Shown here: in pieces, positions 15,373 to 23,917 of the stretch | Position numbering within the stretch: the first letter of the stretch is position 1 | Layout of the letters: each line of letters opens with the position of its first letter | Assembly: GCA_000381565.1 (NCBI GenBank) | Contig: KB906725.1 | Coordinates: forward strand, 2,775,093 to 2,839,092 | Length of the DNA: 64,000 nt | Source: Oxalobacteraceae bacterium AB_14 | GTDB lineage: Bacteria; Pseudomonadota; Gammaproteobacteria; Burkholderiales; Burkholderiaceae_D | Direction: 5' to 3' | Program-made: the position numbers and the translations under genes | The notes under the pieces: generated by a model | What the model was told of the DNA's origin: nothing | Seen by the model: the letters and a program-made list of their open reading frames with translations, nothing else | Databases searched by the model: none

Positions 15373-18351
15373 ATGCATATGAAAAAACTGGCGGCCGCGA
15401 TGGTAGCGGTGGGTCTGGCTTCCACGGCGCTGGCCGCCGACGAGCTCGATGAGCAGGCACAAAAGAGCGCGAATGAGCAGAAGCTCACGCGGGTCGAAAT
15501 CACCGGCTCCAGCCTGAAACGCATCAACGCCGAAACCGCGTCGCCGGTGCAGGTGATCGGCGCCAAGCAGATCGAAAACATGGGCGCCCGCACGCTGCTG
15601 CAAGTGCTGGACAATCTGCCGGCGGCCCGTCCGGCGCAGCAGGACTTCCGCTCGATGTTCACCGGTTCCGACGGCGCCTCGCAGGCCAACCTGCGCGGCC
15701 TGGGCGCGCAGGGCACGCTGGTGCTGCTGAACGGCCGCCGCCTGTCGTTCTACGGCGCGCCGGCCGGCTTCCAGACCATGTTCGTCAACATCGACGCGAT
15801 TCCCGCCGCCGCCATCGAGCGCATGGAAGTGCTGACCGACGGCGCCTCGGCCGTCTACGGTTCGGACGCGGTGGCCGGCGTGATCAACGTCATCACCAAG
15901 AAGAACTACAAGGGACTGGAAGTCCGCGCCAGCAACGACTCCACGCCGAGCGTCAAATCCTACGGCGAACGCCAGGCCAGTGTGATCTACGGCCTGGGCG
16001 ACCTGAATACCGACGGCTACAACGTCTATGGCGCGATCAACGTCTACCAGCGCGACCGCGTCGCGTTTGCCGACACCTACCTGAAGCGCCCGGACTACTT
16101 CTACGTCAACAACCCGACCTTTGTCTCCGGCCTGCGCGCCGGCGTCGGCAGCGAACCTGGCGTGGTCAATCCCGGCACTTTCTTCGTCTTCGACAAGGCC
16201 AAGAACAACGCCCGCACCCAGAGCGCCGTCAATGGCTGCACCACCTCCATCACCGAGGCCGCCGGCAGCCGCTGCGTGTGGAATTCGCTGCCCTACCAGC
16301 TGGACACCGGCCCCAGCTCCGACCGCGCCACCGGCTTCCTCAGCGGCCGCCTGAAGATCAGCGAGAACCTGGAAGGCTACGCCGAGGCGACCTACACCCA
16401 CATCAAGCTGCGCGGCGAGAACGGCCCGCGCAGCTTCAACAGCGGCAGCACCAGCAACTGGTTCGCGCGCAATACCGGCACCACGCTCAACACCTTCGTC
16501 ACGCCTTACCTGGGACCGAACAACGTCTACCTGAAAGGCAAGCTCGATGCCGACATGGCGGCCAAGATGGGCGGCGCGGCGGGGCTGAACTACCTCATGC
16601 TCGACGCGCCCGGCCACTTCGGCCAGACCAATGAGGACAACAACTACCGCGCGGTGGCCGGCCTGCGCGGCAGCATCGGCGGCGGCTGGGACTTCGAGAC
16701 GGCGCTCAGCGTGGCGGGCAGCCATTCGACGCTGTTCCAGACGGTCAACATCAACACCCAGGGCTTCGCCAAGGCCTTCGGCCCGTTCACCACCGACGCG
16801 GCGACCGGCCGCACCTACATCGCCGACAATCCGGCCTACAAGTTCGGCGAGATCAGCGACGCCAACGGCGCACTGCTGCGCGCCGCCTATCCGACCTTCG
16901 ACATCCAGTCCTGGACCAAGCTGATTACCTGGGACGGCAAGCTCGAAGGCACCATCGCCAAGCTGGGCGAGCGCGAAGTGCGCGCCGCTGTCGGCGCGAG
17001 CCTGATGCGCGAGAGCTTCTACACGCCGGGCAACCAGGATGCGGCCAACGGCTATATCACGCAGCAGGGCGGCTCCTGGTTCGACGGCCAGCGCAACATC
17101 GCGGCGCTGTTCGGCGAAGTGGTGATACCGGTGACCGACAAGCTGGAAGTGAACGCCGCCGCGCGCCTCGACAAATATCCTAACTTCCCCGCCAACCTGG
17201 CGCCGAAGATCGGCGTGCTGTGGCGCGCGCGTCCCGAGGTGATGGTGCGCGGCACCTACTCCGAAGGCTTCCGCGCGCCCAACCTGGCCGAATCGGGCAG
17301 CGGTGGCGTGTTCGCGCAGGTGGGCGGCATCCGCGACACCGTGCGCTGCGACGAAACCAATGCGATGGCCAAGGTGCTGATGAAGTCCGTCTCGCCGGCC
17401 GAGGCGGAACTGGGCAAGAACCTGCTCAATTCGAACTGCTCGACCACGGTCGGCGGCCTGACGCCGCCCAATCCCGAGCTGCGTCCGGAGAAGGCCAAGA
17501 TCTCGACCGCCGGCCTGGTGCTGCAGCCGGTCAAGGATGTCAGCATCTCGGTGGACTACTGGTTCGTCTACCGTCGCAACGAGATCGTGCGCCAGGACTT
17601 CAATGAGCTGTTCACGCAGCTGGTGGACAAATACGGTCCGGCGCTGGCCGGCACCAGCGCCGCCATCCGCAATCCGATCACCGATGCGGACCGTGGCAAC
17701 ATGGCGGCCGTCGCCGCCATGTGCAACAACCCGGCCAACGCGGCGGCTTGCTCCGGCGGCGCGCCGAAGTACTCGGTGGGTAACCTGGGCGGCTTGATCA
17801 ACTCGTATTCGAACCGCGGCCGCACGCTGGTCGATGGCGTCGACATCGATGCCCGCACCCGCTTCTCGCTGGGCGAGTACGGCAAGTTGAACACCGGCGT
17901 CTCGGCCACCATCCGCCGCCGCGAGCTCTATAACTCGGACGACGGCACCGGCTTCTCGGGCAACTACGTCGGCTTCTACGATTCGCCGCGCGTGCGCGCC
18001 ACCTTCAACGCCGACTGGGCTTATCAGAAGTTCGTCACCAGCCTGTTCGTCAACTACACCGGCAAGACCAAGTGGGCCTACGCTCCATGGGATACCGACA
18101 ACACGCCGGAGAACTGCACGGCCGCTTCGGTCGCCTTGCCGCAGAACCTGTGCGGCGGCGCGCCGTCGTACTACACGGTCAACTTGGCCCTGAACTGGAA
18201 GCCGATGAAGAACCTGGAGCTGGGCATGAACATCAAGAACCTGCTGAACAAGCAGCCAACTTACGATCCGAACGGCTGGGAAGGCTACAACCATAGCCAG
18301 AACCTGTTCGGCCGCATGTACTCGTTCTCGGCCAACTACAAGTTCTTCTGA
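15373..18351 (+). CDS. TonB-dependent outer-membrane receptor (glycan uptake)
   Basis: A TonB-dependent transporter of about 992 residues. Signal peptide (KKLAAAMVAVGLASTALAAD), TonB-box-like segment (VEITGSSLKRI), plug domain (about 50-190, with LRGLGAQGTLVLLNGRRL and DGASAVYGSDAVAGVINVIT), then a 22-strand barrel ending in the aromatic FSANYKFF. The size and the VEITGS plug style match carbohydrate-type receptors of proteobacteria. AGGGAG at 15361-15366 favours the ATG at 15373 over 15367. It lies between the GH31 gene and the DUF3472 lipoprotein gene, so it probably imports the glycan or sugar released at the surface. Confidence 0.92.
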   Translation: MHMKKLAAAMVAVGLASTALAADELDEQAQKSANEQKLTRVEITGSSLKRINAETASPVQVIGAKQIENMGARTLLQVLDNLPAARPAQQDFRSMFTGSDGASQANLRGLGAQGTLVLLNGRRLSFYGAPAGFQTMFVNIDAIPAAAIERMEVLTDGASAVYGSDAVAGVINVITKKNYKGLEVRASNDSTPSVKSYGERQASVIYGLGDLNTDGYNVYGAINVYQRDRVAFADTYLKRPDYFYVNNPTFVSGLRAGVGSEPGVVNPGTFFVFDKAKNNARTQSAVNGCTTSITEAAGSRCVWNSLPYQLDTGPSSDRATGFLSGRLKISENLEGYAEATYTHIKLRGENGPRSFNSGSTSNWFARNTGTTLNTFVTPYLGPNNVYLKGKLDADMAAKMGGAAGLNYLMLDAPGHFGQTNEDNNYRAVAGLRGSIGGGWDFETALSVAGSHSTLFQTVNINTQGFAKAFGPFTTDAATGRTYIADNPAYKFGEISDANGALLRAAYPTFDIQSWTKLITWDGKLEGTIAKLGEREVRAAVGASLMRESFYTPGNQDAANGYITQQGGSWFDGQRNIAALFGEVVIPVTDKLEVNAAARLDKYPNFPANLAPKIGVLWRARPEVMVRGTYSEGFRAPNLAESGSGGVFAQVGGIRDTVRCDETNAMAKVLMKSVSPAEAELGKNLLNSNCSTTVGGLTPPNPELRPEKAKISTAGLVLQPVKDVSISVDYWFVYRRNEIVRQDFNELFTQLVDKYGPALAGTSAAIRNPITDADRGNMAAVAAMCNNPANAAACSGGAPKYSVGNLGGLINSYSNRGRTLVDGVDIDARTRFSLGEYGKLNTGVSATIRRRELYNSDDGTGFSGNYVGFYDSPRVRATFNADWAYQKFVTSLFVNYTGKTKWAYAPWDTDNTPENCTAASVALPQNLCGGAPSYYTVNLALNWKPMKNLELGMNIKNLLNKQPTYDPNGWEGYNHSQNLFGRMYSFSANYKFF

Positions 18352-18371
18352 CCCATCCCGAGGAGAGCGCA

Positions 18372-19685
18372 ATGACACGACAACCTTTGAAGCCAAGACG
18401 CTTGTTCCTGTATTCCGCAGCGTTGATGTTGAGCGCCTGCGGCGGCGTAAGCAGCGGCGGCCAGACGGATAAGACGGCCGCGCAGGTGGTGATGGGCGGG
18501 GCCGGCCCGAAGACGGTGGCGCTGGCCGGCAATGCCTTCATCACCAGCGCGCCGGCCGGCGCACAGGAGGAGATCAACGACAACGGCCTGGCCAACTGGA
18601 GCAACCCCGGCACCGTCACCAGTGCCTACTTCCGCATGGCGTCCGCAGGGGCGGTCACGCTCGGCCTGGACGCCCGGCTGGCCGGCAGCAGCAACAGCAC
18701 CATACGGGTCACCGTGAACGGCACGCCGTTCCTGGTCAAGCTGTCCGTCAACGGCAGCCGGAGCTACCAGGTCGGCACGGTCAACGTCGCGGCGCCGGGC
18801 TATGTGAAGGTCGACCTGCAGGGCGTCAGCAAGGACGGCGGCTACTTCGGCGACGTTTCGGCGCTGCGCGTGACCACCAGCGCGGCGATCAACTACGCCG
18901 ACGACGCGGCCAACTACTACTGGTCGCGGCGCGGGCCCTCGGTCCACATGGGCTACACCACGCCGGCCGACACCGAGTACTTCTACAACGAGGTGACGGT
19001 GCCGGCGGGGCAGGACCCGGAAGGCTCCTACTACATGGCCAACGGCTTCGGCCAGGGCTACTTCGGCATCCAGGTCAAGTCGCCCAGCGAGCGCTGGGTG
19101 CTGTTCTCGGTGTGGGATGCGGACGGCGGCGGCAAGACCACGCTGGTGAAGAAGGGCGCGGGCGTGGTGGACAACGGTTTCGGCGGCGAAGGCACGGGCG
19201 GCCAGTCCTATCTGAGCTACAACTGGATCAGCGGGAACACCTACCGCTTCATCACCCGCGCGCGGCCGGACGGCGCCGGCGCCACCGACTACTCGGCGTG
19301 GTTCTACGCGCCGGAGCTGGGCGTGTGGCGCTTCATCGCCACCTGGAAGCGTCCGGCCACCACCACCTACCTGACGGGAGCCTACTCCTTTCTGGAGAAC
19401 TTCATCGATACCAAGGGCTATACTGGCCGGCGCGTATCGTTCGGCAACCAATGGGCGCGCAACGTGTCGGGCGCGTGGTCCGAGGTGACGACGGCGCGCT
19501 TCAGCGGCGACGCCACCGTGACCAACGCCCAGCGCATGGACTACGCCGGCGGCCTGGATAACGGCCAGTTCTACCTGCGTAACGGCGGCTTCTTCGCCGG
19601 CTATGTGCCGGTGAACCAGAACTTCACCCGCGCCGCCACCGGCCGGCAACCGGCCGTGGATGTGACCACGCTGCCGCAGCAATAA
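18372..19685 (+). CDS. DUF5077-DUF3472 lipoprotein
   Basis: A 437-residue exported lipoprotein: signal and lipobox LMLSAC with Cys23. Residues about 50-165 look like DUF5077, a carbohydrate-binding-like beta sandwich (AGNAFITSA, FRMASAGAVTLGLDARL). Residues about 180-370 look like DUF3472 (VHMGYTTPADTEYFYNEVTV, FSVWDADGGGKTTLV). Proteins of this architecture recur in polysaccharide-use loci but have no assigned activity that I know of. The gene follows the receptor by 20 bases and precedes GH109 by 19, so it is in the same operon. A glycan-capture role at the outer membrane is plausible but inferred. Confidence 0.8.
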   Translation: MTRQPLKPRRLFLYSAALMLSACGGVSSGGQTDKTAAQVVMGGAGPKTVALAGNAFITSAPAGAQEEINDNGLANWSNPGTVTSAYFRMASAGAVTLGLDARLAGSSNSTIRVTVNGTPFLVKLSVNGSRSYQVGTVNVAAPGYVKVDLQGVSKDGGYFGDVSALRVTTSAAINYADDAANYYWSRRGPSVHMGYTTPADTEYFYNEVTVPAGQDPEGSYYMANGFGQGYFGIQVKSPSERWVLFSVWDADGGGKTTLVKKGAGVVDNGFGGEGTGGQSYLSYNWISGNTYRFITRARPDGAGATDYSAWFYAPELGVWRFIATWKRPATTTYLTGAYSFLENFIDTKGYTGRRVSFGNQWARNVSGAWSEVTTARFSGDATVTNAQRMDYAGGLDNGQFYLRNGGFFAGYVPVNQNFTRAATGRQPAVDVTTLPQQ

Positions 19686-19704
19686 GAATTCTAAAAGGAG
19701 CACC

Positions 19705-21069
19705 ATGAAATCAGTTTTTAATCGACGCGACTTCCTGAGCGCCGGCGCCGGGTTGGCTGCAACCCTGGCGGGTAGCCTGATGCTGCCGACGGCCTTCGGC
19801 GCCACCCGCGAGCGGGTGCGCATCGGCATGATAGGCACCGGCATGCGCGGCCAGGTGCTGTTGCAGGAACTGCTGCGCCGCGACGACGTCGAAGTCGTCG
19901 CGCTGTGCGACATCGAGCCTATCATGCTGGGCCGCGCGCTCAGGCAGGTGGAAAAATCCGGCAAGGCCAAGCCCAAGACCTTCGGCGAGGACCGCGATCC
20001 GCAAGCCTACAAGCGCATGCTGGACGCCGGCGCGCTCGATGGCGTGATCATCGCCACGCCGTGGGAATGGCATGCGACTATGGCCATCGCCGCCATGCAG
20101 GCAAAGGTGCCCGTCGGTTGCGAGGTGGTCGCCGGCATCACGCTGCAGGACCACTGGGATGTGCTGAACACCCAGCTCAAGACCAACACGCCGTATATGC
20201 TGCTGGAGAACGTCTGCTTCCGGCGCGATGTGATGGCGGTGCTGCAGATGGTGCGTTCCGGCTTGTTCGGCGAACTGATACACCTGCAGGGCGGCTACCA
20301 GCACGACCTGCGCGCCGTAAAGCTCAACAGCGGCGATCCGGCCAAGCCATACGGCGGCGGTGTGGAGTTCGGCGCCAAGGGCTGGTCGGAGGCCAGGTGG
20401 CGCACCGAGCACTCGGTGCAGCGCGACGGCGAGCTCTATCCGAGCCACGGCGTCGGTCCGTGCGCGATGTACACCAACATCAACCGCGGCAACCGCTTCA
20501 CGCGCATCAACAGCTTCGCCACCAAGGCGCGCGGCCTGCACGACTACATCGTCAAGCAGCCGGGCGGCGCGGCCAGCCCGAGCGCGAAGACGCAGTTCAA
20601 GCTGGGCGACGTGGTCACCACCACGCTGTCGTGCGAGAACGGCGAGACCATCCTGCTGCAGCACGATACCTCTCTGCCGCGCCCTTATTCGCTGGGCTTC
20701 CGCGTGCAGGGCACCGGCGGCCTGTGGATGGACGTGAACAATTCCATCCACATCGAAGGCAGGAGCAAGCCGCACCAGTGGGAGGACTTCCAGCCCTACC
20801 AGGACAAGTACGACCATCCGCTGTGGCGCAAGCACGCCAAGGACGCGGAGGGCGCCGGCCATGGCGGCATGGACTTCTTCGTCATCCATTCCTTCATCGA
20901 AGCGCTGAAGGCGAGGGCGCCGATGCCGATCGATATCTATGACGCGGTGACGTGGAGCGCCATCACGCCGCTGTCGGAGCAGTCGATCGCGCAGAACTTC
21001 CAGACGCTGGACTTCCCGGACTTCACGGGCGGCGCATGGAAGTCGCGCAAGCCGATCTTCGCCCTGTAA
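19705..21069 (+). CDS. GH109 NAD-dependent alpha-N-acetylgalactosaminidase (Gfo/Idh/MocA fold), Tat-exported
   Basis: A 454-residue protein with a twin-arginine signal (NRRDFLSAG, then a hydrophobic core to about residue 33). The NAD-binding Rossmann motif GMIGTGMRG is at about 41-49. The GH109 signature LYPSHGVGP carries Tyr245 and His248, spaced as the catalytic Tyr-x-x-His of characterised GH109 NagA. INRGNRF, KARGLHDYI and EYK-like C-terminal strings also match that family. GH109 uses a bound NAD to cleave terminal alpha-GalNAc (blood group A, Tn antigen). It needs its cofactor before export, which explains the Tat signal. It is the last gene of the operon that begins with GH31. Confidence 0.88.
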   Translation: MKSVFNRRDFLSAGAGLAATLAGSLMLPTAFGATRERVRIGMIGTGMRGQVLLQELLRRDDVEVVALCDIEPIMLGRALRQVEKSGKAKPKTFGEDRDPQAYKRMLDAGALDGVIIATPWEWHATMAIAAMQAKVPVGCEVVAGITLQDHWDVLNTQLKTNTPYMLLENVCFRRDVMAVLQMVRSGLFGELIHLQGGYQHDLRAVKLNSGDPAKPYGGGVEFGAKGWSEARWRTEHSVQRDGELYPSHGVGPCAMYTNINRGNRFTRINSFATKARGLHDYIVKQPGGAASPSAKTQFKLGDVVTTTLSCENGETILLQHDTSLPRPYSLGFRVQGTGGLWMDVNNSIHIEGRSKPHQWEDFQPYQDKYDHPLWRKHAKDAEGAGHGGMDFFVIHSFIEALKARAPMPIDIYDAVTWSAITPLSEQSIAQNFQTLDFPDFTGGAWKSRKPIFAL

Positions 21070-21078
21070 GGTGGGGTA

Positions 21079-21109
21079 CAATCTGCTGCGCCTAAACCCC
21101 AGCAGATTG
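21079..21109 (+). other. Hairpin between GH109 and patatin genes
   Basis: CAATCTGCTG (21079-21088) and CAGCAGATTG (21100-21109) are perfect 10-bp complements with an 11-base loop. A TACAAT (-10-like) overlaps its left arm at 21077-21082. There is no T-run. It ends nine bases before the patatin start, so it could mark the end of the GH operon message or shape translation of the next gene. Confidence 0.5.
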
Positions 21110-21118
21110 AACCCCTAC

Positions 21119-22042
21119 ATGCCATCACGCCGTCTTTCCCTTGTCGCTCTAACCATCTTCGCCGCAGCCGCCGTTGTCGGCTGCAAGACCAATCCGGTGA
21201 TTGAAACGCCGCCGGCGCCGCCGCTGGCGGCGCCGGAGCCGCTGCCTCCCAGGAAGATCAAGATCGGCCTGGCGCTGGGCGGCGGCGCGGCGCGCGGCTT
21301 CGCCCACATCGGCGTGATCAAGGCGCTGGAGGCGCAGGGCATTTACGCGGACATCGTAGTCGGCACCAGCGCCGGCTCGGTGGTCGGCGCGCTCTACGCC
21401 GCCGGCAACACCGGCTTCCAGTTGCAGAAGGTGGCGATGGACATGGACGAGGCGGCGATCTCCGACTGGGCGGTGCCGCTGTTCGGCAAGAGCTCCGGCG
21501 TGCTGAAAGGCGAGGCGCTGCAATCCTACGTCAACAAGGCGGTCAACAACCAGCCGATCGAGAAGTTGAAGATACCGTTCGGCGCCGTGGCGTCGGACCT
21601 GAAGACCGGCCAGCCCATCCTGTTCCAGCGCGGGAACACGGGCATGGCGGTGCGGGCGTCGTCGTCGGTGCCTGGCGTGTTCCAGCCGGTGGTGATCAAC
21701 GGCCACTCGTATGTGGACGGCGGCCTGGTGGCGCCGGTGCCGGTGCGCTTTGCGCGCCGCATGGGCGCGGACTTCGTCATCGCCGTCAACATCTCGACCC
21801 AGGCCGACGTGCAGGCCACCGTCAGCTCGCTCGACGTGATCATGCAGACCTTCAGCATCATGGGTCAGCGCATCAACCAGTACGAATTGAAGGACGCGGA
21901 CGTGGTCATCGCGCCTAGCCTGGGCAATATGGCGGGCAACGATTTCGCCGGCCGCAACCAGGCGATCCTGGCGGGCGAGCAGGCCGCCGCGCTGGTGATG
22001 GCGCAGATCAAGCAGAAACTGGAAGCCAAGCGCAGACCGTAG
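21119..22042 (+). CDS. Patatin-like phospholipase, lipoprotein
   Basis: A 307-residue patatin-family lipase anchored as a lipoprotein (signal with AVVGC, Cys22, followed by a Pro-rich linker). Catalytic features are complete: oxyanion loop GLALGGGAARGFAHIG, nucleophile Ser84 in GTSAGS, catalytic Asp200 in VDGG. This resembles the RssA/NTE branch of patatins and would hydrolyse acyl esters of phospholipids in the envelope. The ATG at 21119 gives a clean signal peptide but has no ribosome site. The gene lies 50 bases after GH109 and may have its own promoter (TACAAT at 21077). Confidence 0.87.
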   Translation: MPSRRLSLVALTIFAAAAVVGCKTNPVIETPPAPPLAAPEPLPPRKIKIGLALGGGAARGFAHIGVIKALEAQGIYADIVVGTSAGSVVGALYAAGNTGFQLQKVAMDMDEAAISDWAVPLFGKSSGVLKGEALQSYVNKAVNNQPIEKLKIPFGAVASDLKTGQPILFQRGNTGMAVRASSSVPGVFQPVVINGHSYVDGGLVAPVPVRFARRMGADFVIAVNISTQADVQATVSSLDVIMQTFSIMGQRINQYELKDADVVIAPSLGNMAGNDFAGRNQAILAGEQAAALVMAQIKQKLEAKRRP

Positions 22043-22078
22043 CAGTACAATATCCGGTCCAATAATAAGGAAGAGCAC

Positions 22079-22489
22079 ATGCAAACCAAACCATACCTGT
22101 CGCTTGCCGACATCAAGAAGATCGCTGCCGGCGCCGAAGCCGAGGCGACCGCCCATAACTGGCCAGTCGTGATCGCCATCGTCGACGACGGCGGCCATCT
22201 GCTGTGGCTGCAACGCCAGGACGGCGCCGCGCCGTTGTCGTCGCACATCGCCCCCGCCAAGGCGCGCGTGTCGGCGCTGGGCCGTCGCGAATCGAAGATC
22301 TATGAAGACATGATCAACAACGGCCGCACCGCCTTCCTGAGCGCCCCGGCGCCGATGGCGGACGGCCTGCTGGAAGGCGGTGTGCCCATCATCGTTGACG
22401 GCCACGTGGTCGGCGCCGTCGGCGTCTCGGGCGTCAAGTCGGCCGAGGATGTGCAGGTTGCCAAGGCTGGTATCGCCGCGTTGAATTAA
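22079..22489 (+). CDS. GlcG/HbpS family (DUF336) heme-binding-like protein
   Basis: A 136-residue protein with the full DUF336 pattern: an N-terminal helix, VVIAIVDDGGHLLWLQRQDGA, KARVSALGRRES, then GGVPIIVDGHVVGAVGVSG near the end. Family members (GlcG, HbpS) are small cytoplasmic or secreted proteins; HbpS binds heme, but most have no defined role. No signal peptide is seen. An AAGGAAGAG ribosome site precedes the ATG. A strong terminator follows at 22510. Confidence 0.85.
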   Translation: MQTKPYLSLADIKKIAAGAEAEATAHNWPVVIAIVDDGGHLLWLQRQDGAAPLSSHIAPAKARVSALGRRESKIYEDMINNGRTAFLSAPAPMADGLLEGGVPIIVDGHVVGAVGVSGVKSAEDVQVAKAGIAALN

Positions 22490-22509
22490 TTTACAACGTT
22501 TCGAGCTAG

Positions 22510-22541
22510 TGCCGCCCGACGCGCGTCCGGCGGCATTTTTT
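22510..22541 (+). terminator. Rho-independent terminator after the GlcG-like gene
   Basis: TGCCGCC (22510-22516) pairs with GGCGGCA (22529-22535); the inner GACGC/GCGTC extends the stem with one mismatch. Six T residues follow (22536-22541). Confidence 0.85.
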
Positions 22542-22564
22542 CGCCCCAGATACGCCGGCCGGCA

Positions 22565-22593
22565 TTGCCAAGAGGGAGGGATTTGGTTATAAT
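22565..22593 (+). promoter_or_regulatory. Predicted sigma70 promoter of carAB
   Basis: TTGCCA (22565-22570) and a perfect TATAAT (22588-22593) are 17 bases apart. Transcription would start near 22600, leaving a leader of about 140 bases before carA. Confidence 0.75.
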
Positions 22594-22618
22594 TCAAAGG
22601 TTTAGCCAATCTCACCTC

Positions 22619-22721
22619 TACCGTAGCGACTACCACTCACTCCATCATCAATTGACCTTCCACCCTGGCCTGCGACGGCGGGGGACACACGACGGTCGTC
22701 TGACGTGGCGCAGCTACGGTA
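22619..22721 (+). promoter_or_regulatory. Candidate structured 5' leader of carA
   Basis: TACCGTAGC (22619-22627) and GCTACGGTA (22713-22721) are perfect 9-bp complements closing an 85-base interior. CCAC (22633-22636) and GTGG (22705-22708) can extend the stem across an internal loop. The outer stem ends nine bases before the AGGAG ribosome site (22730), so folding could affect carA translation. I do not recognise a known riboswitch class. Confidence 0.4.
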
Positions 22722-22740
22722 ACTTTATCAGGAGTTGCCC

Positions 22741-23916
22741 TTGCCGCCATTTTTTTCTGGCCCTGCCGTTCCAGCCATACTGGCCCTCGCTGACGGTACC
22801 ATTTTCAAAGGTTTTTCGATCGGCGCCGCCGGTCATACAACTGGCGAAGTGGTCTTCAATACGTCCATGACCGGCTATCAGGAAATTCTGACCGATCCTT
22901 CCTACAGCCGCCAGATCGTCACGCTGACGTATCCGCATATCGGCAATACCGGCGTCAATCCGGAAGACGTTGAATCCAGCAAAGTCCACACCGCTGGCCT
23001 GATCATCCGTGACCTGCCGCTGATGGCGTCGAATTTCCGTTCCACCCAGTCGCTGTCCGATTACCTGAAGGCCGAGAACATCGTCGGCATCGCCGGTATC
23101 GACACCCGCAAGCTGACCCGCATCCTGCGCGAGAAGGGCGCCCAGTCCGGCGCCATCCTGGTCGGCACCCAGGGCAACGAGCCGTCCGCCGCGCAAGCGC
23201 TGGACCTGGCCCGCTCCTTCCCCGGCATCGCCGGCATGGACCTGGCCAAGGTGGTCACCGCCAAGGCGGCCTACGACTTCAGCGAAACCGAATGGACGCT
23301 GGGCGAGGGCTACGGCAAACTGACCGACGCCTGGCCGGCCGCCCAATTCCACGTGGTGGCCTACGACTTCGGCGTCAAGCGCAACATCCTGCGCATGCTG
23401 ACCGCGCGTGGCTGCAAAGTCACCGTGGTGCCGGCGCAAACCACCGCCGACGAAGTGCTGGCGCTGAACCCGGATGGCGTGTTCCTGTCGAACGGCCCAG
23501 GCGATCCTGAGCCATGCGACTACGCGATCGCCGCCGCCAAGGTCTTCATGGCCAAGAAGCTGCCGCTGTTCGGCATCTGCCTCGGCCACCAGATCATGGG
23601 CCTGGCCTCGGGCGCGAAAACGCTGAAGATGAAATTCGGCCACCACGGCGCCAACCACCCGGTGCAGGACCTGGACAGCAAACAAGTGCTGATCACGTCC
23701 CAGAACCACGGCTTCGCGGTCGACCCGGACACCCTGCCGGCCAACTGCCGCGTCACCCACAAATCGCTGTTCGACGGTTCGCTGCAGGGCTTCGCCCGCA
23801 CCGACACGCCGGCCTTCTGCTTCCAGGGCCACCCTGAAGCATCGCCCGGCCCGACTGACGTCGCTTACCTGTTTGACCGCTTCATCGGCATGATGGAAGC
23901 AACGGAGAAAAAATAA
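22741..23916 (+). CDS. carA: Carbamoyl-phosphate synthase small (glutaminase) subunit
   Basis: A 391-residue class I glutamine amidotransferase that supplies ammonia to CarB for carbamoyl phosphate (arginine and pyrimidine synthesis). CPSase_sm_chain N domain ([36 protein letters not shown]) is followed by the GATase domain with nucleophile Cys280 in FGICLGHQ and GHPEASPGP near the end. The start is TTG. AGGAG at 22730-22734 sits six bases before the TTG at 22741, which decides against another TTG directly abutting the site at 22735. carB follows after one base. Confidence 0.97.
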   Translation: MPPFFSGPAVPAILALADGTIFKGFSIGAAGHTTGEVVFNTSMTGYQEILTDPSYSRQIVTLTYPHIGNTGVNPEDVESSKVHTAGLIIRDLPLMASNFRSTQSLSDYLKAENIVGIAGIDTRKLTRILREKGAQSGAILVGTQGNEPSAAQALDLARSFPGIAGMDLAKVVTAKAAYDFSETEWTLGEGYGKLTDAWPAAQFHVVAYDFGVKRNILRMLTARGCKVTVVPAQTTADEVLALNPDGVFLSNGPGDPEPCDYAIAAAKVFMAKKLPLFGICLGHQIMGLASGAKTLKMKFGHHGANHPVQDLDSKQVLITSQNHGFAVDPDTLPANCRVTHKSLFDGSLQGFARTDTPAFCFQGHPEASPGPTDVAYLFDRFIGMMEATEKK

Positions 23917-23917
23917 G

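Noticed and set aside
12559-18396. A very long open frame (about 1945 codons) on the minus strand opposite GH31 and the TonB receptor.
   Set aside because: The product is His/Gln/Arg/Ala/Val-rich with no domain character. It mirrors the codon bias of two clearly real plus-strand genes.
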